This document shows, piece by piece, positions 7,372 through 13,361 of a DNA stretch of 13,361 bases (positions within the stretch are counted from its first letter, which is position 1; every line of letters begins with the position of its first letter). The stretch is taken from assembly GCA_002501805.1 (NCBI GenBank), contig DAOI01000014.1, positions 713 to 14,073 on the forward strand, read 5' to 3'. A program made the translations under genes and the position numbers. This DNA is from Euryarchaeota archaeon UBA463. Lineage in GTDB: Archaea > Thermoplasmatota > Poseidoniia > Poseidoniales > Thalassarchaeaceae. The notes under the pieces are model-generated. The model made no database searches. It had not been told where the DNA came from and was given only the letters and a program-made list of their open reading frames with translations.

Positions 7372-7857
7372 ATGGCAACCTGTGAAATGTGTGGGACAGA
7401 TAGAGTTACAACATTTCTTTCAGAAATTTCAGGAGCTAGGCTAAGATGTTGTACAAGGTGTATCGAATCAAATAACTTGACGGTCTTGGAAAGGAGAGTT
7501 CCAAAACAAACTGTAACAAGACCTGTTTTATCTAAGACAAAAACATATACGAAAAATGTCAGTAAAATGGAGAAAGAAGTGGCTAGAGATTTCCATTCAA
7601 GGATCAAAAGTGCTAGAGAGGGCAAAGGATGGAGTGCACGAGAAATGGCCAAGAGGCTAAACCTACGACTCAACGATATTCAGAAAACCGAAGCTGGAGT
7701 TCAACCTGCTGATAATATTCTCGAGAAAATAGCTAAAGCACTGGATATCTCACTTTTTGAAGAGAATATATCAGAACCTGAGAGGACCATTAAGACTCCC
7801 AGTAGCAGAAGTATGACAATAGGAGATGCTCTTGATGAGTTCCTTGCGAAAGAATGA
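7372..7857 (+). CDS. mbf1: Archaeal multiprotein bridging factor 1 (aMBF1): zinc ribbon plus HTH
   Basis: This is a transcription-associated factor found across archaea and eukaryotes; in eukaryotes it bridges activators and TBP, and the archaeal form is linked to ribosomes and translation. Counting from the ATG at 7372 (161 aa), the N-terminus has a zinc ribbon with C4-xx-C7 and C27-xx-C30. A basic linker follows, then a Cro/C1-type helix-turn-helix at about 74-129. The open frame continues upstream to 7279, but that would overlap the pan start and add about 31 residues before the usual MxxCEMCG beginning, so 7372 is preferred. There is no Shine-Dalgarno, which suggests a leaderless or short-leader transcript. 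The 3' end overlaps tsr3 by 23 nt. Confidence 0.92.
   Translation: MATCEMCGTDRVTTFLSEISGARLRCCTRCIESNNLTVLERRVPKQTVTRPVLSKTKTYTKNVSKMEKEVARDFHSRIKSAREGKGWSAREMAKRLNLRLNDIQKTEAGVQPADNILEKIAKALDISLFEENISEPERTIKTPSSRSMTIGDALDEFLAKE
7821..7825 (+). promoter_or_regulatory. Shine-Dalgarno deciding the tsr3 start
   Basis: AGGAG lies directly against a first ATG (7826) but nine bases before a second in-frame ATG (7835). A normal spacing favours the second ATG as the tsr3 start. The site is inside the mbf1 coding region and implies coupled translation of the two genes. Confidence 0.6.
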
Positions 7858-8392
7858 GTTTGAGGATGTTCCTCTGCACGTTATCCACCTAGATCAAGAT
7901 GACCCGAAGAAATGTAGTGCGAGGAGGCTTTCTAAACATGGACATGCGATTTTGCATAAATCTACTCGTGCGGCGCCGAAGAGAGGGTTTCTTCTAGACC
8001 CGTCCAGCGGGGTTCTGATGGGCCCGGATGACATGAAGTCGGTATCACTTGGAGGATCCATCGTAGCACTGGACTGTTCTTGGAAGAGATTGGAAGAGTC
8101 TCTAGATTCTATTTCTAAGCACACCAGATTAGAAGGTAGGACTCTTCCAGTACTATTAGCCGCTAACCCGATATCCTGGGGCAAACCGGGAAGGCTTTCC
8201 ACTGCGGAGGCATTCGCATCATCACTTTACATTCTTGGCAGAAAAGAGCAGGCTAAGAGGATATTATCATGCCTTCCATATGGGGAGGCTTTTCTCCAAT
8301 TGAATAGAATGCCACTAGAAGCATATTCGGAAGCATCGACCAATCAAGAATTAGCTGAAGTGCAGTGGGAATTTTTTGATAGGCCCGAATAG
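7835..8392 (+). CDS. tsr3: Tsr3-type rRNA aminocarboxypropyltransferase (DUF367)
   Basis: Tsr3 enzymes transfer the 3-amino-3-carboxypropyl group of S-adenosylmethionine to a uridine-derived base in small-subunit rRNA, a late ribosome-maturation step. Recognisable family blocks are DPKKCSARRLSKHG near the N-terminus, IVALDCSWKRLEE in the middle, and then LPVLLAANPISWGKPGRLST and LPYGEAFLQLNRMPLEAY. The 185-aa product from ATG 7835 is a typical archaeal size. The frame also opens at ATG 7826, three codons earlier. It overlaps the end of mbf1 and ends 3 nt from the convergent CNNM-like gene. The assignment rests on several conserved blocks in the right order, so an alternative is unlikely. Confidence 0.92.
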   Translation: MSSLRKNEFEDVPLHVIHLDQDDPKKCSARRLSKHGHAILHKSTRAAPKRGFLLDPSSGVLMGPDDMKSVSLGGSIVALDCSWKRLEESLDSISKHTRLEGRTLPVLLAANPISWGKPGRLSTAEAFASSLYILGRKEQAKRILSCLPYGEAFLQLNRMPLEAYSEASTNQELAEVQWEFFDRPE

Positions 8393-8395
8393 CCA

Positions 8396-9451
8396 CTACT
8401 CGCTCTCTTCAACTCTCTGTTTTGCGAGTTCTCTCATGTCCTCATGGTGTGAGCCCTCGTCTATCGCTACCTGATCTGACTCGTCAACTATCTCGACACC
8501 AAGGAGAGTTTCGATTACATCTTCCATTGTTACTAATCCTTCAGTGCCTCCAAACTCGTCTTTAACAATTAAAATCTGAGATTTTGTCTCAAGGAGAATA
8601 TCCAATGCCCTATCCACGGAGTCGTTATCGCTACATAGATCAACAGGCCTAGAGATTTCTGACATCTTCTTACTATACTCATCAACGGCGGCCCTACGGA
8701 GTATCTCACTTCTTAGTACAACACCTCGTACATCATCAATATTCCCGCCGGTTACGGGCATTCTTCCGTGGACCATTATTGGTATCCTCTCCAAAACGTC
8801 AGAAACAGTATCATCAACAGATACTGAAGTCACCACTACTCTTGGAGTCATGATATCACTGACCTTGATTTCTCTAAGTTTCAATAGATTCTGAATTACT
8901 GCCTCTTCGTCTTCTTCAATTACATCGGTCTCTTCGGCTATATCGGCCAATACAGAAAGCTCGTCCCTAGTGACAGTCTCGGTCTCTACTGCAGGCAAAA
9001 GAGACCTTGTAATTTCTATTGGCTTGACTATGATCCAGAGGGCGAACATCATAGCTTTCATTATTCTAGCAGATGGAATAGTTAGTTTCCTCCAATAGAG
9101 AGCACCGATAGTCTTAGGTAGAATCTCACTAAGTAACAGTATTGCCAAGGTTAAGACGGCGGCGGCCACGTGCACAATCATTCCTCCTCCGAACTGAGTC
9201 TGTACTTCAGCACCGACTCCCAAGGCTCCCACAGTGTGTGCTATGGTATTCAGAGTCAATATTGCAGTGAGAGGCCTCTCAGGGTCATCTTTCCATTGTG
9301 ACCAGAGATCACTCACTTTGGGGTGTGTATCTTTGAGAGCGGCTATATGTCCATGACTTGTAGAAAGCAGTACTGCTTCCAGAATACTGCACAAGAAGGA
9401 CGCTCCAAGAGCTAGTCCAGAATAGGCTATGATAAGCGTGTAGTCTACCAA
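8396..9451 (-). CDS. CNNM/CorC-family membrane protein (DUF21 plus CBS pair)
   Basis: Family members are linked to Mg2+ efflux or Na+/Mg2+ exchange, although many are annotated as hemolysin-like. The N-terminal DUF21 membrane domain covers about 4-180, with hydrophobic segments near 5-28, 62-80, 90-108 and 130-152. It includes the conserved SILEAVLLS (E25) and SEILPKTIG (108-116). A DIMTPR motif (199-204) starts a tandem CBS pair at about 200-320, ending in DEFGGTEGLVTMEDVIETLLG, a region that binds adenine nucleotides in relatives. The C-terminal CorC_HlyC domain of many bacterial homologues is absent; only a short acidic/basic tail follows. The start is a TTG directly after an in-frame TAG, so no start lies immediately upstream. 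GAGG eight bases upstream (9460-9463) and the position of the first helix support it. Confidence 0.9.
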   Translation of the reverse strand: MVDYTLIIAYSGLALGASFLCSILEAVLLSTSHGHIAALKDTHPKVSDLWSQWKDDPERPLTAILTLNTIAHTVGALGVGAEVQTQFGGGMIVHVAAAVLTLAILLLSEILPKTIGALYWRKLTIPSARIMKAMMFALWIIVKPIEITRSLLPAVETETVTRDELSVLADIAEETDVIEEDEEAVIQNLLKLREIKVSDIMTPRVVVTSVSVDDTVSDVLERIPIMVHGRMPVTGGNIDDVRGVVLRSEILRRAAVDEYSKKMSEISRPVDLCSDNDSVDRALDILLETKSQILIVKDEFGGTEGLVTMEDVIETLLGVEIVDESDQVAIDEGSHHEDMRELAKQRVEESE

Positions 9452-9474
9452 CTATCTTTCCTCACTTTTGAGCG

Positions 9475-9483
9475 AAAATTAAA
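9475..9483 (-). promoter_or_regulatory. Possible TATA box of the CNNM-like gene
   Basis: TTTAATTTT on the minus strand is centred 28 nt before the TTG start. That spacing would give a transcript starting almost at the start codon, which leaves no room for the GAGG Shine-Dalgarno at 9460-9463. One of the two signals is therefore likely to be accidental. Confidence 0.35.
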
Positions 9484-9535
9484 CATGTGCGTGACACGAA
9501 TGACTGCTCCCAGTTGCCTTACGACCGATTGCGAC

Positions 9536-9542
9536 ATAAATA
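9536..9542 (+). promoter_or_regulatory. TATA box of metG
   Basis: ATAAATA is centred 24 nt upstream of the metG GTG (9563). Archaeal initiation usually falls about 25 nt downstream of the TATA box, so the transcript probably begins at or next to the start codon. This fits the absence of a Shine-Dalgarno before metG. The rest of the 111-nt gap between metG and the divergent CNNM-like gene holds nothing else that I recognise. Confidence 0.6.
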
Positions 9543-9562
9543 GGTGACTGACCGCTAACCAT

Positions 9563-11764
9563 GTGCCGGAGCCGGAATATGTCACAATTTTCATGGCTTG
9601 GCCATATGTAAATGCGCCATTACACCTAGGTCATGTAGCTGGAAATTGTCTTCCTGCAGATATTCAATACAGGTATGAAAGAGCCAGGGGTAGAAGGGTT
9701 CTGATGTGCAGTGGATCAGATGAGCATGGAACCCCAATAACAATTACTGCTGAGCAGCAGGGTGTTTCACCGCAGGAGATTGTAGACAAGTATCATGATT
9801 TGGCACTTGACTCGCTAACTAAGCTTGGTTGTGCCTGGCCTCATAACGTTGATTCGAGAGGAATCGAATATGGAGGAGCTTTGTATAACAGAACGTCAGA
9901 TTCAAGACACAAAGAGTTAGTCTGTGACGTTTTTACTCAATTGTTGGATTCGGGAATGTTGCAGAAGCAGACAATGAAACAATATTGCTCAATTTCAGAA
10001 GATAAAGTTAGATTCCTCCCCGATAGATACGTAGAAGGGACCTGTCCTGTTTGCGGAGAAGGTGAAGCACGTGGCGACCAATGCGATGAATGTGGCTCTA
10101 CATACGAAGCACATGAGTTGCTCAATCCATTATCCAAATTAGATCCGACAGCAGAAATAGAAGTCAGAGATACCGATCATTTCTTCTTCAGATTAGACAT
10201 GTTTCAAGAGAGCCTCGAAATATACGCATCCAGTAGGCAGTCGGTTTGGAAGCCCAATGTTAGGTCAATGACGAAGAACTGGCTAAATATGGGCCTTAGG
10301 CCAAGAGCTGTGACAAGGGATATAGAATGGGGAATAGATATTCCACTTCCGGGTGCTGAATGGTCTTCAAAGAGCATCTATGTGTGGTATGAGGCGGTTC
10401 AGGGATACTATTCCTGTGCAAGAATTTGGTCCGAAAGATTTGCCACTACTAATGATCACCCTGATGGAGACTCGGCATGGGAAAATTGGTGGAAGAAGAG
10501 CTCTAATGGCGAGTCACCAAAGCACATTTACTTCATGGGGAAAGACAACATACCCTTCCATACGATTATCTGGCCGGCACTCATTATGGGCATTAATGCA
10601 TCAGCTAACAATGGAAATATAACCAATGAGGAATTTGACGGGGATTTAGTACTGGGAACAAATGTTTCCTCTAATGAATACCTCATGCTACAGGGAGGTC
10701 AATTCAGTAAGAGCAGGAAACATGCAGTATGGTTGCCATCGTTCTTGGAGAGATATGATGCGGACTGTCTGAGATATTATTTGTCAATCAATATGCCAGA
10801 AACTCATGATACTGATTTCAGATGGGAAGAATTCGTTGACAGGGTGAATAATGAGCTCATCGGAACCTATGGAAACTTTGTTCATAGGGTGATGACACTG
10901 ACAAATAGGCTGGCAACAGGCGAGGGTAATCCGGTACAGAAATATGATGATATTGAAAAGTACTCAGAAATTATATCACAGTGCGAGGATCTCGTACGTT
11001 CTGCAATAGATTCAATGGAAAGGCAGAGGTTCAAAGAAGCATTGAGATCCATTATGTCAATAGCACAAATTGGTAATCAACTGTTGCAGAGATGTGCGCC
11101 ATGGAAGTATCTAAAATCCGAAGAGTCACTGGAGAAAAATGATTCTCTTTCGGGACTGGCACTCTCATGGAGGCTCTGCAGAACATTAGCAATCTGCACA
11201 AGGCCATTCATGCCGTTTCAATCAGAGAGACTATGGGAAATGCTCGGCGAGAAAACGGATCTGGACGGTCAATTATGGGATAGTTCTACAGATTACTCGT
11301 TGGACCTTCAGTGGAGTGGGGTATCGCCAGAGCCTCTTTTTACCAGGCTAGACCTTGATGAAATACTAACTCATGAAATTTCATTGGCCAATGATATTAA
11401 TGATGACCCCATCGAGAATGATGAGAAAGGAGCTGATTACATAGATTTTGAAGATTTCATGAAGGTCGAGATGAAGACTGGGAAAGTCATTTCTGTTGAA
11501 GAACATCCCAATGCGGATAAGCTGTACGTGGTAACAATTCAGGACGGACCTGATTCAACTAGGACGGTCTGTGCGGGTCTAAAAGAATACTATGATCCAA
11601 CAGATCTAGAAGGATTGAATGTTGTATTCGTAGCTAATTTAGAGCCTAGGAAACTTAGAGGGGTGTTGTCCGAAGGAATGTTACTAGCCGCAGATGACGG
11701 AGATGGTAATGTCAGTATCCTGACGACTAAGGGCGATATTGGCTCTGGTTCGAGGGTTAGATAA
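9563..11764 (+). CDS. metG: Methionyl-tRNA synthetase with C-terminal tRNA-binding domain
   Basis: It charges tRNA-Met with methionine using ATP. The class I signatures are HLGH (21-24, the HIGH motif) and FSKSR (381-385, the KMSKS loop). A zinc knuckle in the connective insertion has C161-xx-C164 and C174-xx-C177. An anticodon-binding helical region follows, and residues from about 629 to 733 form an EMAP II/Trbp111-like OB domain with KVEMKTGKVISVEEHPNADKL. This domain binds tRNA and promotes dimerisation; in some archaea it is a separate protein, but here it is fused. The start is GTG at 9563; an ATG at 9561 overlaps it out of frame and does not open a long reading frame. The gene is on its own and ends 4 nt from the convergent membrane-protein gene. 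Confidence 0.97.
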   Translation: MPEPEYVTIFMAWPYVNAPLHLGHVAGNCLPADIQYRYERARGRRVLMCSGSDEHGTPITITAEQQGVSPQEIVDKYHDLALDSLTKLGCAWPHNVDSRGIEYGGALYNRTSDSRHKELVCDVFTQLLDSGMLQKQTMKQYCSISEDKVRFLPDRYVEGTCPVCGEGEARGDQCDECGSTYEAHELLNPLSKLDPTAEIEVRDTDHFFFRLDMFQESLEIYASSRQSVWKPNVRSMTKNWLNMGLRPRAVTRDIEWGIDIPLPGAEWSSKSIYVWYEAVQGYYSCARIWSERFATTNDHPDGDSAWENWWKKSSNGESPKHIYFMGKDNIPFHTIIWPALIMGINASANNGNITNEEFDGDLVLGTNVSSNEYLMLQGGQFSKSRKHAVWLPSFLERYDADCLRYYLSINMPETHDTDFRWEEFVDRVNNELIGTYGNFVHRVMTLTNRLATGEGNPVQKYDDIEKYSEIISQCEDLVRSAIDSMERQRFKEALRSIMSIAQIGNQLLQRCAPWKYLKSEESLEKNDSLSGLALSWRLCRTLAICTRPFMPFQSERLWEMLGEKTDLDGQLWDSSTDYSLDLQWSGVSPEPLFTRLDLDEILTHEISLANDINDDPIENDEKGADYIDFEDFMKVEMKTGKVISVEEHPNADKLYVVTIQDGPDSTRTVCAGLKEYYDPTDLEGLNVVFVANLEPRKLRGVLSEGMLLAADDGDGNVSILTTKGDIGSGSRVR

Positions 11765-11768
11765 CCCA

Positions 11769-12602
11769 TCAACTATTTTCCGAGTCGTCATCAAGATCAA
11801 CACGAGACTCTGCATATTCCGCCATTGATTCTAGCCTCTGCATGAATCTTGATTTAGAATCTGTATCCGAAGACGAAGTAGCCTTGACCAGCCAGATACC
11901 TCCAAAGGCAACTTCCCACAAGCCTAGAGAGTCTGTTCTGGTCCTTCTGAAAATGTAGTCCAACAGAGGGATCAATATGGTTGAAAGACAGATGGCAATA
12001 AATGCGTTCATGAAATCTCCGCCCTCTATACCAGAACTGTCTCCGAGCATGGAAATACCAAAGAATACGCCAAGGAGGAATATGAAGTAAGACGCTATAG
12101 TTGTATTCTTCAGGGAGTGGTAGATGAAAGTAGCATTATCTCCCCTGGAATTAATGAATTGAGTACGTGAAATTACATTACCCATAGAACGGTTGAACCT
12201 TATCGGCATTACAACCATATTGAATAACGAGAGTAAGATAGATACTATCAGAGCTAAGGTGGTAGGAGTTTCAAGGATTGCGAACGCAACAAATATTGCA
12301 ATTATAAAACCGAAATTAACAGCGAAATCAACGAATAGCCTTAGTGATGCTCTTGCGCTACCCACTTCCTCATATCCATCAGGTATGACTTTGGGCTGAG
12401 ATTTGGGTCTCTTCTCTCTTGGCGCCCTAGGCTTCCTAGGCTCCTTCTTCTTCTTAGCGGCAGCTTTGGCTTCCTTCTTCTTGGCGCGTCTTGATTTGGT
12501 GGCTACAGGCGCCGGTTCAGCCTTGACTGGGGTAGGTTTTGTTTCTACTTCTTCTTTCTTGTCTTCTTCTGAAATCTTTCCTGCCTTCTCCAATAGCCCC
12601 AT
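11769..12602 (-). CDS. Membrane protein with lysine-rich N-terminus, RDD-like
   Basis: I do not recognise a characterised family with certainty. Residues 1-75 are charged and low in complexity, dominated by Lys, Ala, Pro, Arg and Glu (a strongly basic stretch at about 36-70). They are followed by four hydrophobic segments at about 89-110, 114-134, 167-187 and 196-218, and an acidic tail (DLDDDSENS). The layout RASLRLFVDF at the first helix and SMGNVISRTQFINSRGD between helices 2 and 3 resembles the RDD membrane-domain pattern (Arg/Asp residues at helix 1, a GxxxxxxxxxxxxxG-type loop), so RDD-like is suggested only. The ATG at 12602 has a strong GAGGTG five bases upstream. It follows the proline-rich gene by 23 nt on the same strand and is probably cotranscribed. 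No signal peptide is visible. Confidence 0.6.
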   Translation of the reverse strand: MGLLEKAGKISEEDKKEEVETKPTPVKAEPAPVATKSRRAKKKEAKAAAKKKKEPRKPRAPREKRPKSQPKVIPDGYEEVGSARASLRLFVDFAVNFGFIIAIFVAFAILETPTTLALIVSILLSLFNMVVMPIRFNRSMGNVISRTQFINSRGDNATFIYHSLKNTTIASYFIFLLGVFFGISMLGDSSGIEGGDFMNAFIAICLSTILIPLLDYIFRRTRTDSLGLWEVAFGGIWLVKATSSSDTDSKSRFMQRLESMAEYAESRVDLDDDSENS

Positions 12603-12607
12603 ATTCG

Positions 12608-12613
12608 CACCTC
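12608..12613 (-). promoter_or_regulatory. Shine-Dalgarno of the four-helix membrane protein
   Basis: GAGGTG on the minus strand is five bases before the ATG at 12602, in the 23-nt gap after the proline-rich gene. It fixes the start and supports cotranscription of the two genes. Confidence 0.75.
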
Positions 12614-12625
12614 AATAGTTTAATT

Positions 12626-13360
12626 TTATGAATAGATCTCGCCCATCTCTTGATAAATTGCAAAACCAGGTGAAGCAACAAAGTCTCCAATTTTTTCCTC
12701 TGGAAGCTCCCCAAGTACTCTATTTATCATAGAGAAAAAATCTGCCTTAGTTTCATTGTCGCAATCACTTGGGCCCTCTCCCACTTCCTGGAATAGAGGG
12801 AAGTCATCCGAGGAGACAAAGGAATTAATGAAATCCTCATCCATATCGCCGAGCAGATTGTTCACGATTTCAAAGAACTGAGGAAACAAATCTTCCGAGT
12901 CCTGATTAATATCAGTAGTCTGATTTTCTGATTCTTCTTCGTGATCATCATCAGGCGAGGAAATTAGCTCTACAGTTGGCTTAATCGCGAGTAGATCTTG
13001 CTGTTGCTTTTTTCTGAGTACAATAATCTCCCTGTCCAGCTCTGAGCCAAATCGATCGGAGAACCTATCCATCAGAGAACCCACTTGGCCAGATGAAATT
13101 CTGTCTATGTGACCATACATGCTATCCCTACTCTCTATTGCTGGAGAGTCACTGTCAGATTTCCTCTTCTCCCAGTGGCTTTGAAAATCGTTCTTAGACC
13201 CTTCATCAGGAGGGTTTTGGATTTCCTCAAGCTCATTTTCAGATTGAGGTTGTTCGTTGGCCTCCACTGGTGGCGGAGGAGGGACTGGGATAGGCGGAGG
13301 AGGGGGTAAATTAAGCCCCGGAGGGGGTGGTGGCAAGGGCATTCCATTGGGACCCACCAA
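12626..13360 (-). CDS. Proline-rich acidic protein with a duplicated 34-residue motif, probably 5' partial
   Basis: No known family is recognised. The visible N-terminus has polyproline runs (about 9-31), then a Glu/Asp/Ser-rich segment. A more structured amphipathic stretch follows at about 80-125 (GQVGSLMDRFSDRFGSELDREI and onward), then an acidic linker. Finally come two copies of a 34-residue motif at 162-195 and 208-241. The copies share 15 of 34 residues without gaps, including FF, N, LG, E, I, FV, S, F, QE and GE. There is no transmembrane segment or signal peptide, so a soluble cytoplasmic protein is likely. The first visible codon that could start is TTG at 13360, at the window edge. 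A GTG (13357) and an ATG (13342) follow, so the true start may lie outside. It is probably cotranscribed with the downstream membrane protein. Confidence 0.7.
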   Translation of the reverse strand: MVGPNGMPLPPPPPGLNLPPPPPIPVPPPPPVEANEQPQSENELEEIQNPPDEGSKNDFQSHWEKRKSDSDSPAIESRDSMYGHIDRISSGQVGSLMDRFSDRFGSELDREIIVLRKKQQQDLLAIKPTVELISSPDDDHEEESENQTTDINQDSEDLFPQFFEIVNNLLGDMDEDFINSFVSSDDFPLFQEVGEGPSDCDNETKADFFSMINRVLGELPEEKIGDFVASPGFAIYQEMGEIYS

Positions 13361-13361
13361 A

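Noticed and set aside
7215..7673. 152-aa open frame on the minus strand
   Set aside because: It lies across the start of pan and most of mbf1, both firmly identified, and has no recognisable features.
12403..12618. 71-aa plus-strand frame rich in Phe, Leu and Ser
   Set aside because: It is the antisense of the lysine-rich coding region; its hydrophobic look comes from AAG/AAA codons read backwards as CTT/TTT.
1..13361. CRISPR array, insertion sequence, prophage or defence island
   Set aside because: I found no regularly spaced repeats, transposase, integrase or nuclease modules; intergenic gaps are short and the genes are housekeeping or metabolic.

Overview
The window reads as a compact stretch of archaeal chromosome: a proteasome-activating nucleotidase (PAN) with a C-terminal HbYX tail, an archaeal MBF1, a Tsr3 rRNA-modification enzyme, an archaeal-type MetRS and AlaX-M, with very short intergenic gaps and TATA-like boxes close to start codons. 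The folate-dependent histidine degradation genes, the moderately AT-rich DNA and the tight packing fit a Thermoplasmata-type euryarchaeon, possibly a marine Poseidoniales (Marine Group II) relative. That placement is inference from gene content, not a computed phylogeny.

Layout. A tRNA-Val(GAC) with an encoded CCA sits at the left edge on +. Facing it is a minus-strand block that reads from right to left: pan (7302-6088), ftcD (6051-5017), fchA (5027-4389), hutU (4398-2380), hutH (2349-823) and alaX (818-105). Overlaps and short gaps (36 nt or less) suggest one transcription unit. On the other side of a 69-nt divergent promoter region lie the mbf1-tsr3 pair on + (7372-8392). Next come a CNNM/CorC-like membrane protein on - (9451-8396), metG on + (9563-11764), a four-helix membrane protein with a lysine-rich N-terminus on - (12602-11769), and a proline-rich acidic protein on - (13360-12626) that carries a duplicated 34-residue motif and probably runs past the right edge.

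Function. HutH deaminates histidine to urocanate and HutU hydrates it to imidazolonepropionate. Glutamate formiminotransferase and formimino-THF cyclodeaminase then turn formiminoglutamate into glutamate, ammonia and methenyl-THF. The middle enzyme, imidazolonepropionase (HutI), is not in the window. PAN unfolds proteins for the 20S proteasome, so the pan-hut linkage joins protein breakdown with catabolism of a released amino acid, though this may be chance. MBF1 and Tsr3 relate to transcription and ribosome maturation. MetRS, AlaX and tRNA-Val serve translation.

I see no CRISPR array, insertion sequence, prophage or defence system. The most interesting items are a near-perfect inverted repeat between the divergent pan and mbf1 genes, the hut cluster without hutI and with a long UROC1-like urocanase, and the duplicated motif in the proline-rich protein. 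I see no clear evidence of an entirely new system.
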